Assembly: GCA_916613615.1 (NCBI GenBank)
Contig: OU744732.1
Coordinates: 27,786,673 to 27,850,672, forward strand
Length of the DNA stretch: 64,000 nucleotides
From: Steromphala cineraria
Taxonomy: Eukaryota > Mollusca > Gastropoda > Trochida > Trochidae
Direction of reading: 5' to 3'
Both the position numbers and the translations under genes were made by a program. Shown here piece by piece: positions 11,629 through 22,351 of the stretch (positions are counted from its first letter, which is position 1; the number at the start of each line of letters is the position of its first letter). The notes under the pieces were generated by a model. The model searched no databases. It saw only the letters and a list, made by a program, of their open reading frames with translations, and had not been told where the DNA came from.

Positions 11629-12508
11629 ATACACAAAGAACTTAATTAAGCACCGCCCATTTTGTAAAATGAAAATGGGAGCTCTTTGAATATTGTGATA
11701 TGTTTGATGTATTGACCACTCTAGATATAACAATTGCCGTTTTATTTATTATTTAATTGACGTAAAAATCCTTATGACACGAAATAATTGAAAATATGAG
11801 AAAAAATGTGAGACCACTGAAATTTGGCAAAATATAACTATTGTCTTTGGTGAGCAACCACGCATGAAACTTTGGATTTTTTCAATCAAAAATAACATTT
11901 TTGATCCCTAGTTGACATTCAATTAGAGAAACCTTTTTTATCATGCACGATAAAAGCCTAGCAGGACATTGAATTTTCAGTACTTTTTTCAACAACAATT
12001 GAGAAAATTTCGAAATTTTTCAAATCTGTGAGTGAATTTGAGATTCTTTGAGTTGGACTTATGGGTCAAACAGTTCTTCTCCCTTTAAATAAGCCATTAT
12101 CTTAAAGAGTCGCCAGTTTTTTCCTAGGGAAGATTTTTTCAAATTTGATATTTGATAATTTTGTGATTTTGAAGGCTCATACTGCTCTAACGACTAACAT
12201 TTGCTGAGAGGTCCTTACTAAAAATCATCAATTCAGTCAAGAGAATTATCATTACCATATTGCAGCAAAAAATATTTACTTTCATTTTCAGTTATAAGTA
12301 AACTTGAATTTTCAAAAATACCAAGTTGGGGGAAATAAGTTATCCAGAGACAGTGAATCGTAAATTGAGTGAAGTTTTCATTTCTACACTGCTAAATGAT
12401 CGTTCTATCGAAAAACCCTAATTGTTTTTCTGGAGCCTTGTATGGTTTATTAGCAGAAGCTTATTTTCTGAAAACATTGGTGGTGCTTAACTAAGTTCTT
12501 TGTGTATA
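11629..12508. mobile_element. 885-bp inverted-repeat element, non-autonomous
   Basis: The left end ATACACAAAGAACTTA (11629 on) and its extension TTAAGCACC are matched in inverse by GGTGGTGCTTAA...AAGTTCTTTGTGTAT ending at 12508. The TIR is about 30 bp with two or three mismatches. The interior has no coding frame. TA/TAT flanks both ends, so the TSD cannot be separated from the TIR. Confidence 0.7.
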
Positions 12509-12519
12509 GTATAATCCGA

Positions 12520-13310
12520 TATCATTTTTATATTGTAGAAACATTATGTAAATAACTCAAACTTGCGCAAAAGTATTTTAAAAGTTACTAAGTCTTTCAC
12601 CTTGTATAAAGTCCAAATCAGTTTAAGAGCCCTTAAAATGATTAATTCCCACATTTGATATTACTGAGGATGTCCCTATTTTACGTAACCATGACTGTTT
12701 AGAAACCGGAAGTGGGCTCGAAGCCATTTTACGGATCGTAATGATTCTGCAAACGTCTACACATTTTCAGATAGCATTTACTCAATAAATGGGTCCAATT
12801 AGTAGAATATTATGTTCTTTTTCGTTAAGTTTGTTAAGGACTTATTATAAATACCTTTATAACAATTATTAATTCAAAGGTTTCTGAAATAGAAATTCAC
12901 CGTGCGGTCCCTAGTTCCAGCAGTGAAACTAAACTTATTACCCTAAGTGGAAGGAAGGTATGTGTTATAGGCATATTTCAGAATTTCAATCTGCTTTTCT
13001 TTCAATTGAAAAGTGACACCAAGTATTTGCTTAGCATAGGCCAACGAACGGGAAAAATTAGAATTATCCATTTCGTGAGCGAAATCCGAGGCCTTTCTGT
13101 TTTGTTTACAAAAATTCCTACGCGAAAATGATTTTATTTCATGTGATATATGTAAATTTTCATCATGTCAAGAAATAAATATCTGTTAGATGGCAAAATG
13201 AAGGGAAGGGTTTTTAAAATTTGCTTAAGTACCATAAAAGAATCATTTATTTGTTGAATGATCGCAGAACAATTTTCTGTCAAAGTGAAGTGAACGCAAA
13301 GTAGACGAAG
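12520..13310. other. AT-rich non-coding stretch, nothing recognised
   Basis: No gene or repeat is supported on either strand. Confidence 0.5.
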
Positions 13311-13341
13311 CTCGCTGATTGGCTATACCAAGATTCTGGGT

Positions 13342-13686
13342 ATGGCGGGCTCCCAGTGGGGTCCGAGCACTTGTGAGTGTAACGGTGAGGGCCGAGGTGT
13401 TCCGAATGGCGTTACTACATGTAGATTTATGAGGGGTTCCTCTACATTGTCACGTGACATTCTCTTCCAGTCCAACATCTGGGACACAACACGCGAGATA
13501 TCCCCAAGTGGTAAATACCGCATTCTAGGAATTATCATTGTCTGCCATAACAGACATTCGATTCCTTTGGTAAAAGAATTACCTTTCATTTATATAGGAC
13601 AGAGGTATGCGGAAAACCCGTACTCAAAACGAACTCGTCCCCACCGGAAGACTCGTACCCCAAAATATCGGAGAACTTATTTTTGA
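13342..13686 (+). CDS. Unassigned ORF, 114 residues
   Basis: I do not recognise this product. The frame runs from an ATG (MAGSQWGPSTCECNGEGRG at the start) to a stop after a strongly basic tail (KRTRPHRKTRTPKYRR). It is noticeably less AT-rich than its flanks. The opposite strand is also open over 13323-13589, so openness alone is weak evidence. There is no signal peptide, membrane segment or known domain visible, and no neighbouring exon. It may be a chance frame in a GC-richer transposon fragment or a small orphan gene. Confidence 0.2.
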   Translation: MAGSQWGPSTCECNGEGRGVPNGVTTCRFMRGSSTLSRDILFQSNIWDTTREISPSGKYRILGIIIVCHNRHSIPLVKELPFIYIGQRYAENPYSKRTRPHRKTRTPKYRRTYF

Positions 13687-13689
13687 TAA

Positions 13690-13990
13690 ATAAATAATAT
13701 TGATTTTGTATGATATTTATTGCACTGTTTGGGATAACAATAACATAATAACACAACATACAGACATAGTTTCGTATTACAAATCATACACTTTCGTAGT
13801 CAGAAAGACTTTCGTATTTTACATTAATTGTGTTACATGGTTTTACAGAGCAAAAACATCTTTATTTGTACATTCACATTAAAAATACATGTACATATAA
13901 ATATTTATTTTATTGTTCACATTGATATTCTCTAATCGAGTGAAAAGTGTCATGTTAATTCAGCCTTCAATTAGTTATTAATTAATTGTG
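13690..13990. other. AT-rich non-coding stretch
   Basis: No feature seen. Confidence 0.5.
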
Positions 13991-14004
13991 TTGTTTTAGT
14001 GTTT

Positions 14005-14870
14005 TTGTTGTGTTGCCTTGAAACCATCGCAGAGGCTATCAGTCCAGAATGCGTTTGATCGCATGATGATGTGCATAGACGACATCAAGACGTGGATGAC
14101 CACACACTTCCTCAAATTGAACAGTGAGAAGACTGAGCTACTCATCATGTGCTCCAAGCCTGTAAGAAACAAGTTGACTCTCCCAGACTTCACCATAGGG
14201 GACTGTGTTATTCCACCAAGTGACAAAGCTCGCAACCTTGGATTTGTATTTGATTCACATTTAAGTACAGAATCTCACATCATAAAAATCTGCAAAACTG
14301 CCTACCACAATATCAGCCAAATACGAAGACTTTTGACTACAAAAACTGCCGCCACTCTTGTCCAGTCCTGTGTGCTGTCACATCTGGATTATTGTAATTC
14401 GTTGCTGAACGGTATCCAAAGATATCTCACCAACAAGCTTCAGAAATGTCAGAATGCAGCCGCCAGACTTGTGACCAAGACAAGAAAAGATCAGCATATC
14501 AGCTCAATCTTGAAGAATTTACACTGCCTTAAAGTTACTGAGAGAATCATGCATCTCATTGACGAGTATGAGCCAACAAGAGCACTGAGATCAGGAGGAC
14601 AACATCTTTCTCAGTGTTCCAACACCCAGCAGAACACGTTGTGGTGACCGCAGCTTCTCCAGAGCAGCCCCTGTTCTCTGGAACAGCCTTCCACAGGAGA
14701 TCAGATCAATCAAAGAACTAACTACATTCCAGTCAAAGTTGAAAACCCACCTCTTCACAGAATCATATTCTTAGTTTCCAATGTTTGTGCAGACTCCAAA
14801 AAGCGCTTTTGAGCAGTGACTCTGCTGGATACTAGCGCTATAAAATATAGTTATTATTATTATTATCAGT
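14005..14870 (+). pseudogene. LINE (L2/CR1-type) 3' end, broken reverse transcriptase
   Basis: This is the C-terminal part of a non-LTR reverse transcriptase, the enzyme that copies LINE RNA at the target site. The frame from about 14018 contains KLNSEKTELLIM, RNLGFVFDSHL, a SHLDYCNSLL block and NAAARLV, all typical of the L2/CR1 lineage. The expected stretch after LKVTERI has been deleted, so that RI runs almost straight into YEPTRALRS. A frameshift near 14630 moves the reading to RSFSRAAPVLWNSLPQEIRS, ending at the TAG at 14772. The 3' tail GCTATAAAATATAG plus (TTA)n at about 14835-14870 is characteristic of this class. The copy is 5'-truncated and cannot be functional. Confidence 0.85.
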
Positions 14871-15089
14871 AATTTCAATTGACTATAAATACATTTCAAT
14901 CACAATTATTCAACTGGTTGAAAAAGCTCAACTACTCTCACACGAATAAAAACAATGTCACTAAAAAAACACAGCACCAAAGACAAAGACATCTCAGGGA
15001 AACAATCAACCGTTAACAGTACCAAACCTTAAAACCCTCACTGCCTGGTTCTTACCTATCCTTAATTTCATTCCCCCTTTTTTTTGAAA

Positions 15090-15166
15090 GAACTAAGGCA
15101 TTGACCCCACGTCGGCAACATCACCGTATGGTGAAAGAAGACGTTAAACTCCAACCCAACAACAAC
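15090..15166 (+). repeat. SINE 3' fragment (ACGTTAAAC tail)
   Basis: GACCCCACGTCGGCAACATC, followed by GGTGAAAGAAGACGTTAAAC and CCAACAACAAC, is the same sequence found in inverse at 48028-48110. It resembles the 3' region of mollusc tRNA-derived SINEs. The tRNA-derived head is missing here. Confidence 0.6.
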
Positions 15167-15437
15167 ATCTGACCGGCTTCAGTGGGGGAGGACAGGGATT
15201 GTACCATAAGCGTATGATGTGACTACCCCCTGCACTTTGCATAGGTACAATCCAGATCAGACGACCTTCAAGAAAGAAGAATGTACATTGCGAAGATAAC
15301 AACGATGGAAACAATGGCAAATAACGGACTAAGTATATCAAACCAAAAAGTTAGGTATTACTCAATTTATTCACTTATCAATAAATTTTAACATAACTTC
15401 ACTAATAAACTATAAATACAATTACAATTCAACACCG

Positions 15438-16264
15438 CAAACCTGTCAATCTAAATAAATTTAGATCAACAGGTTTTATATTTGGTCATACTGTTGATCT
15501 AAGATTGGCCCGTAAGGCGGGTCATCCCGCTGACCTCTGAAATCAGCCGCTCGGCCAATCAGAAAAGTTGCCCTAGCTCGCTGGAAGTTCGAAAAACTCA
15601 GCAGCACATCTTTTGAAATGGACGGTGTTCGGAGCTATGTCATTCGGAGCGGAGCAGAGCGACCATTTCGATGAATAATCCGATTGCTTGAATGTATTAA
15701 TAGATTATTTTTTTCTTTTAAAATGATTTAGCGTATTTGCTAGTTGTCAATGACAAATGATGATTGCACATCGCACAAATACCAACGTGGCAAATAATAA
15801 TCACAAAGTTAAAACATCATAAATGTCAATATTTACGAAAATCATCATGCAAGGGGAGGTAACACTTTTTTTAATCAAACTCGTTTGCACTAATTCCTTT
15901 ATTTACATCCAAATAATTAAAAATTAGTGCTTTTTTGTCAATCATAAAACTAAAACTATTTAATACAACCAAAATAAATCAACATACTGATATTTTTTTT
16001 ATCAGTATCAAAAGCAAGGTTTATTTTTCACAATGCACACTGTTATTGAGAACAGGTCATAAGTTAATATATGTTTCTTCCGTCCACACCTTCAGGGAGC
16101 GACTATGAACTGTTTGTGACATCGAATTTGATTGATCAAATCGCGAATTCCTTATTTGCATACGAAAGGTCACCGGGACGACCTCACCTACTGGTCAATC
16201 TTAGATCAACAGTATGACAAAATAAAAATCTGTTGATCTAAATTTATTTAGATTGCAAACCTGT
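15438..16264. mobile_element. 809-bp MULE-like element with perfect 9-bp TSD
   Basis: The element proper is 15447-16255. It is flanked by perfect 9-bp direct repeats CAAACCTGT (15438-15446 and 16256-16264). The terminal inverted repeats are about 88 bp, starting CAATCTAAATAAATTTAGAT, with roughly 85% match by eye. Each TIR can itself fold, because AGATCAACAG pairs with CTGTTGATCT. The interior has no transposase. A 9-bp duplication with long TIRs suggests a Mutator-like (MULE) non-autonomous element; the superfamily call is inference. Confidence 0.85.
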
Positions 16265-16373
16265 TAACCTGAGATAAACATACCGCGTGTTGCCTAGTGA
16301 CATTAAAAAGTATGATTATTATTCGAAATAAAAAGTGTAATCTGCCTTCCAGCACGAACTTTCCGTGAAAATA

Positions 16374-16438
16374 TGGCAGCGCCAACAATCGTTGAGACCG
16401 AAGTATTTTTAAGCACAAAATGCCATCGCAAACAAACG
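16374..16438 (+). CDS. Possible short first exon (MAAPTIVETEV...)
   Basis: AAAATATGGCAGCGCC provides a good start context, and 22 codons (MAAPTIVETEVFLSTKCHRK then QT) end at the donor-like GTAATT at 16439. A candidate acceptor TTTTGTTTTCAG lies at 17226, after which the same phase reads SICACNVKVSC to a stop. The product would be about 41 basic, cysteine-containing residues. The family is not recognised. The signal is short and could be chance; I include it as a lead only. Confidence 0.2.
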
Positions 16439-16848
16439 GTAATTATTATTAATAGTTCATACAATTTAATGTATTTCATTCTCAAAGCAATTTCACACAA
16501 AGTAGGCAAATTCCTACGCTTATTTCATTCACGTTATTGCATATTTGGTAATTTTCAACCCGTCATGTGTAATTGTTATTTTCATGCTATTTTTTTATGA
16601 ATTAGTGATAGGGAAACTTTCAAATTGTTATTGTAGCAACTAAGTGTCAAGTTTATTCAAATATTATTCATTTTGTGTATTTTAAGCTTCGAGAAAATAT
16701 TTAATGTAAGGTTTTTTACATTATTTGTTTTTTTTTGTAGAATTACCGCAAATACCCTAATATTTTGTCATTTAGATTCTAAGACATAAATTTATATTTT
16801 TTAGGTTTTCTCATTTCATAAATTTACTAAATCTTTTCAATTACCTTT

Positions 16849-17128
16849 GGCATAAGCCCAAAAGTAATTATCACCACATTTTATTGCATAAGGCAATTAA
16901 TTCATTCAATAATTCATAAGGCAATCATTATTGTCATTTCCCATTGCATAAGACAATTTAAAGTAATTATTTCTTTTTAAAAAGCAAATATTTCAGAAAT
17001 CTTTCATTTATGTTTTAGTATTTTTTGCATAAGATAAGTAACAGTGTTTCTTCACATTGAATGAGATTGTTTTGTCATACTTTCCAATTCATAGGGAAAT
17101 TCTGTCATAAGTGCATAAGGCACCTGTA
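16849..17128 (+). repeat. Dispersed GCATAAGGCAATT repeats
   Basis: The word GCATAAG or TCATAAG, usually followed by (G/A)CAATT, recurs at least six times, near 16850, 16886, 16915, 16946, 17027 and 17110. Copies are unevenly spaced with AT-rich spacers containing AAAGTAATTAT. It reads like a decayed satellite. Confidence 0.45.
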
Positions 17129-17129
17129 G

Positions 17130-18671
17130 TTATTATAATTCTTTACTGTTTAAGTTCATGTATAATATTGTAATGTAAAGCTACAGCTTTCTTCATGTAA
17201 GTAATAAGTCATTGTTTTTGTTTTCAGTCAATCTGTGCCTGTAATGTAAAGGTCTCATGTAAGAAAAGTAAAGGGCAACATGAATAAAGAAGTTTTTTAA
17301 TGAAGAAACAGTGGTGATGCATTCTGGTCGAAACAGTGCCCACTAATGGGATTTGGGACACAACCTTAGACCACGCTGCAAATGGGTTCATCCAACCACG
17401 TGTATTGGAATTCATCCTCAACGGCGATGCAATTGACTACTCATGGCCATGCCGTGTGCATTGTACGTGATAGGCATTTCCCCACGTGCACTCACCGCTT
17501 CATCCGTAAAATAAATAACAAAGGTTTTATACTGACAAGCAAACTCTCTAATTTCTAAAGTTGTATGTCCTCAATCGCGCTGAGTAACCATTCAGAGAGT
17601 TGCATGTTCGAATATTGGCTCACGTTTAACAGTTTATATTCAAAATTAAAAGAGTTTAGATGTGTCGTTCTTTAAACATTCGAGTAGACACTATATTTCA
17701 AAAATTATTACAAAACCCGTACGCCCATTTTAGCCGGGACAGTCAAAATAATTCACTGTTTACACAAAAGATCTAGAATGACATCATCACCATGGAGTAA
17801 TCTCAATGATTTCGTTTTGCTTTGATAAAAAAGTTAAAAGAATAATTCATTTTCATCCATAAATGGAAACTATGTGGTAATTATTTCTTTCCAATAAAAA
17901 TCTTAAAACACATATACGTGGAAGTACATGTAAAAATCACATATTCAGATCCGATATACATGGACATTAGATTAGCTTTTGTTTCATACCTACTTGCAGC
18001 AGTCGATATCTCGATCAAATGACACTATCGATCAAGTCTTGCATATGTGGCAAAAACACCTCACGGAGTGGTTCATTAAGATCAACGAAGGAAATGATGA
18101 CACGCTCCAATCCTAATACGACAGAATACATGTTAAGTTGCTCTATTAACTGAAATAAGACACAGTTAGTTGGTTAGACTTGTTCTCCCAGGTATATGTC
18201 CTTGTACCTGGAGGCGTGAGATATTGATTGAATTGGCTTCGTCTCCTACCCCTCTTCACAGAGAAGTGGCATCGACTATAGACAAACATTGAATTCAACA
18301 AACATTACCAAGGTGATGGAACAATTAGTCGTGTCTGATTGCTTTCAACGGTCGTACGGAAGGAAGACAGCTTTCTAGGACCCTTCCCTAATTTGACAAG
18401 TTTCCTTTTAAAACTTTTCATTGAGTGCTGTCGTTGTCAAAAATCGTATTGACCTGTTCTTGAAGATGTTCTAATGGCTGATGACCGAGGTGTATAATCC
18501 GCTAAGTTTCCCTCATTTTGAATCGTTTTGAGTTAAAGAGGACATATAATGTTTAACGTTTTTGGATTAGCAAGATTTCAACAGCTGTGCGGAACCTTTT
18601 TTCAAGACATGATTTAAAGTTTAACTAACCCTAACAAGAAGGGGAGATTTATTTTTGAACAATACCGTAGA
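17130..18671. other. Non-coding stretch upstream of exon 1A
   Basis: This segment would hold the 5' UTR and promoter of the 1A transcript. No convincing TATA box/initiator pair, CpG island or further exon is evident. Nothing else is recognised. Confidence 0.4.
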
Positions 18672-19005
18672 ATGAGTGGAATATTCAGCTCTACCCGTTA
18701 CCAGCAGGAACTGGTTACTGTATCCAGTCCTTGGTACCATTGTAACAGAGATCTGCACACTCTCAAGGGAAGACGAACTAACGCTATACTTATTCTCGCT
18801 GTGGCCTTAATGCCGGTGCTTGTGCTAATCATACAGAACATTGTAAACGTATATAATGGATCCGTTGCTGTGGGGCGTATACAGGATCTTCGTGAAAAGA
18901 TACTCTTCAGTACAGAAACGGGCAACATTGTGCACAGGACTCAGATAGAACGAGGAACAAGCGCTCTCTTCATCGGCAGTGGCGGGGACGAGGATATCTT
19001 CAACA
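18672..19005 (+). CDS. NIT-domain guanylate cyclase, alternative exon 1A
   Basis: This is the first coding exon of a membrane guanylate cyclase that would make cGMP in response to a ligand of its NIT (nitrate/nitrite-sensing) ectodomain. It encodes 111 codons plus one base. Residues 1-37 are a short polar head. Residues about 38-56 (AILILAVALMPVLVLIIQN) are the first membrane segment. From about residue 70 the NIT fold begins, with the hallmark HRTQIERGTSALFIGSGG at 88-105. The start codon is the first in-frame ATG and aligns with that of exon 1B. The exon ends in phase 1 at A|GTAGGT, fitting exon 2 (48918). Related NIT-cyclases are known from annelids and other invertebrates. It is a paralogue of exon 1B, and either alternative splicing or a relic of gene duplication could explain it. 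Confidence 0.85.
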
Positions 19006-19146
19006 GTAGGTGTACTTTTGTTTTATTTGAAAGCACATGCCACTTGTGTTGGGTCGCCAGTTGACATGATACTCACTCTTCTATTTAAATATTTTTGTTT
19101 CTCACTTGACATTGCCTGCATGAGTTTGCAATGATTTTGAAATTAA

Positions 19147-19636
19147 AGTGACACAGAGTATCTTTCTTAAAATGTTATTTGGTTTATATAAGTTACAAAA
19201 TATCTTATATGCTGATTGAAGTTCTCATCTCATCACTGGACTTGCAAATATATCCATTTATGCATAATACCTCTAAAATGCTTGATTTTATGGAAAAATC
19301 AAGAAAACACCTTAAATACGTTTAATATTCGGAATTATTGATCCAATGAATCTACCTATTAGTTACAATACCTAATAAACACTATCAAAGCGAATATATC
19401 TTCCTGTCAGCTTATGACAAGGTTTCAAAATTACGTTTGGCGAATTTGTGCGAGCCACTGGAGCCATATTGTCCGGTTTTCGATCAAAACCCTGACTTTG
19501 AATGGCCGAAATTTCGCTCTAATGTACTGATTGACCTTTAACTTGTTATTTTCAGTAGCAGTTAGTGGTTCCCGATGTAATAACATCGATTTCAAAATTT
19601 GACATATGTGATCCTATCAACATACTCTGTGTCTCT
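19147..19636. mobile_element. TTAA-flanked MITE, family 3
   Basis: TTAA at 19143-19146 and 19637-19640 flank a 490-bp segment. Its ends are inverted repeats: AGTGACACAGAGTAT at the left, and AGAGACACAGAGTAT at the right read on the minus strand (one mismatch). No coding frame lies inside. The TTAA target and AG... terminus fit Kolobok or piggyBac-type non-autonomous elements. Confidence 0.75.
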
Positions 19637-19640
19637 TTAA

Positions 19641-20194
19641 AGATGCTGTAAGATACTTGCAAGCGGTTCAGGATGAAACTCAGCTATTGAGTAATGAAAT
19701 ACATCATTTTGTAGAAAAATCATTCGTCGAAATTTTTATATCATATTTAGATTGTTTAATCAACAAAAACATACTTATTTCGAAGCTTCAAGCACAGTAC
19801 CCCTCCTAGAAAGGGCATGTCATTTTGCGAACCCGTTTTCGGTGACGTAATCATTATGCCTGTAGGATTTACACCGTGTCTCAACTACCGTAATTGTGTT
19901 CGATGGGTATCAACTTTGACAGCAACGAATACCTAATTTGGAGAAAAAGAATATAAAATCTAGTTGAGCGCGACAAAGACGGTTTTCAAGTGTACATTAA
20001 GAAACCGGAAGTTGTGAAATGGCCACACTTGATTCGCCCTTTTGTCGACTGCCGTTTTGGTATTTTTTAGTAAATTATTTCCTATTTGATGAATTTTGGT
20101 CCGATTGTCTTAAGGTTGGTCGCTAAATTTTTCTAAAAATACAACGTATACATTAAAAATACTTAAAAAATATAACAAGTATGATATAGCATCT
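19641..20194. mobile_element. TTAA-flanked MITE, family 4
   Basis: TTAA at 19637-19640 (shared with the preceding element) and 20195-20198 flank a 554-bp segment. Its ends AGATGCTGTAAGATACTTG and, inverted, AGATGCTATATCATACTTG match at 16 of 19 positions. There is no coding frame inside. Confidence 0.75.
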
Positions 20195-20199
20195 TTAAG

Positions 20200-20885
20200 T
20201 CTTAAATATGTACAATGATTGTGGGTATAAGAGATAGAACAAGAAATACATGTACAATATGGACAAATATATTATTTGATAAAGTTCCCTCCGAATCTTT
20301 AAGACGAATCATAGGTTTAATACACAATGATCAATTCACTTTCAGATAACCAATCAAAAGCCTCGGTCGGTAGTGTCAGATCTTCAACCATACGTTGTAC
20401 ATGTATAGCAAATCAAATTGTAACAATAGTTCACTATGTTAATGAGGCTTTGTTTTTTATGCACAAAATCTATTTCCAAGTTAAAAAAATAACCGTGTCA
20501 CATACAGCTCACATGTTTGATTAAACAATTCCATCTGGAGTTAAAAACCTTTCCTGACAAATGTAATAGCTTTTATCCCTATGCTATATCTACATATGTG
20601 CGTTTTGGGATGCCATGCTGTTAATCATTCTGATGATTGTTCTTTGTTCTTTGAAAGACGCTAATGTTCAACATGGTCAACCTTTTCACCGAGAAAATAA
20701 GAGAAAATCGCCACATGGTCGCTACATGTAGAATAGCATCTATTGTTATCTCACCTTCTTCAGTCTATCGTTTCACGGATTGGCCAATGAGAGAGGATGA
20801 CGATTCAATCAAAATTAACATCACAATCAGACCATTATGTTATCACAGAACAGAACACAACACAATTTTATTCTTACGAATCATA
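20200..20885. other. AT-rich non-coding stretch
   Basis: No gene or clear repeat is supported. Confidence 0.45.
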
Positions 20886-20889
20886 CAAC

Positions 20890-21754
20890 ATGATTTACAG
20901 AACTAACATAAAATCTTTCATAATATACAATATATTTGGTTTCGAAAAGCAGTTTCAGTAAAATGTGATAATTTAAATACAGGTGGGGTATAATCTGAGT
21001 TCATAAATGAAATAAGTTTGTTCACCTGTGGATTCGTACAGAAGTAGGTGGGAATTCTCTTTTCCGTTCGGCAATAAGATGCGTACACGTTAAGATAATA
21101 TGACATTCGTCACAAATAACAGGCTCTTTTGCAAAGTGTACATGTTATATTTGCCTCCTTTATATTTATTGAACTATCTTCCCCTTTCTATTGCTAATCC
21201 ATGATAAGATGTTCTTAGTTTCGTTAACCAGGTACGAAAGTTTGATGGGAGATTTAAAACATACGACTCTAAAGTGAGTGAGGTTTTATATGAATTATAA
21301 TATTTCCCTTTAGAAGAATTTTGAGTATCAGAAAACCATAATTGTTTGAACTGGTCAATTAGTGAAATTTTTGACGTGATGTTTTAACCAGTGGACGCTA
21401 GGGAAATTTTAATTTTGCCAGATATAAGAAAGCCTGAAATTTTGAAGAATATTCTTCACAATATTTACTTGATCTAAATTAGCATCATGGAGAATAGATC
21501 TAAACTTCATTATGTTATAAAGAACGTAGGGAAATTTACCAGTTTCATTAATTACTTTACACCAATAGCTGATGATTTTAACTTTAATATGAACATCAAT
21601 AGGGTACCTGCCTAATTCACCATAAACCATAAAATTAGACTGTCTCACTTCTATTTACAAAATTATAAGTGTGTTATTTCAAAGATTCCACTTTTTATAT
21701 CCCCATACTTCCGAACCGTAAAGCAAAATGGATAAGACACACCGATCAATATAA
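20890..21754 (-). pseudogene. LINE reverse transcriptase C-terminal remnant
   Basis: Reading the minus strand from 21754 downwards, successive frames give DRCVLSILLYGSEVWGY, then SNFMVYGELGRYPIDVHIK, LPSNFRTWLTKLRTSYHG, CTLCK and IPTYFCTNPQVNKLISF. These are the conserved 3' blocks of a non-LTR retrotransposon reverse transcriptase and its cysteine-containing tail. Several frameshifts and stops separate them, so the copy is dead. Homology stops exactly where the palindrome at 21755 begins, so the LINE is either 5'-truncated there or interrupted by that element. Confidence 0.8.
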
Positions 21755-21896
21755 GTTATCACATTGCATAGCGGGTTACATCGGTATTTATTATTCCCGC
21801 GAAAGATTTTATGCAACGAGCGGAACGCGAGTAGTTGCATAAAACCTTTCAAGGGAATAATAAATACCGATGTAACCCGCTATGCAATGTGATAAC
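21755..21896. repeat. Snapback palindrome with perfect 44-bp arms
   Basis: Arms 21755-21798 and 21853-21896 are exact reverse complements (starting GTTATCACATTGCATAGC). The stem then continues imperfectly through TTTTATGCAAC / GTTGCATAAAA, leaving a loop GAGCGGAACGCGAGTA. Perfect arms imply a young insertion or ongoing correction. Confidence 0.85.
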
Positions 21897-22351
21897 GAAT
21901 TTATCTTACCGAATGTCTAAAACTATTGTTAAAAACACAATCAGAAGTGAACGAAACCTTTATTTCAAAACAACAACAAAGGTCCGAGTCACGGCATACT
22001 GGTTGACCTATGACCTTATCACGTGACTTTGAATGATTGACGTGGAAGCACGCTTTACTCGCGGGGTATAAGGGATTTATTCTCCCTCGGTGAAGGTGTA
22101 TATGGGAATTTGTTAAGGGTCACGTGAACCAATCAGAGATCGAGATTCTTACATGAGGTAGGATAAATAGTTTTAACTGACAGTCTATTTGTATGTTTAA
22201 ATTTCTTGTTAGTTTTGAAAATTGAGAACATGGCTCTAGGTGCTTGTTTCGAAAGTCTATTTATTGCCTTCATTAATTTTCCATTAGCGTTAAATAATAT
22301 CAAAATTTAGACAAGATGGAGTGAACTCACGTACTATACAAAAACACTGAG

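Noticed and set aside
14018..14235. Independent host gene in the 209-residue frame
   Set aside because: The motifs are LINE reverse transcriptase and the 3' microsatellite tail confirms a retroelement.
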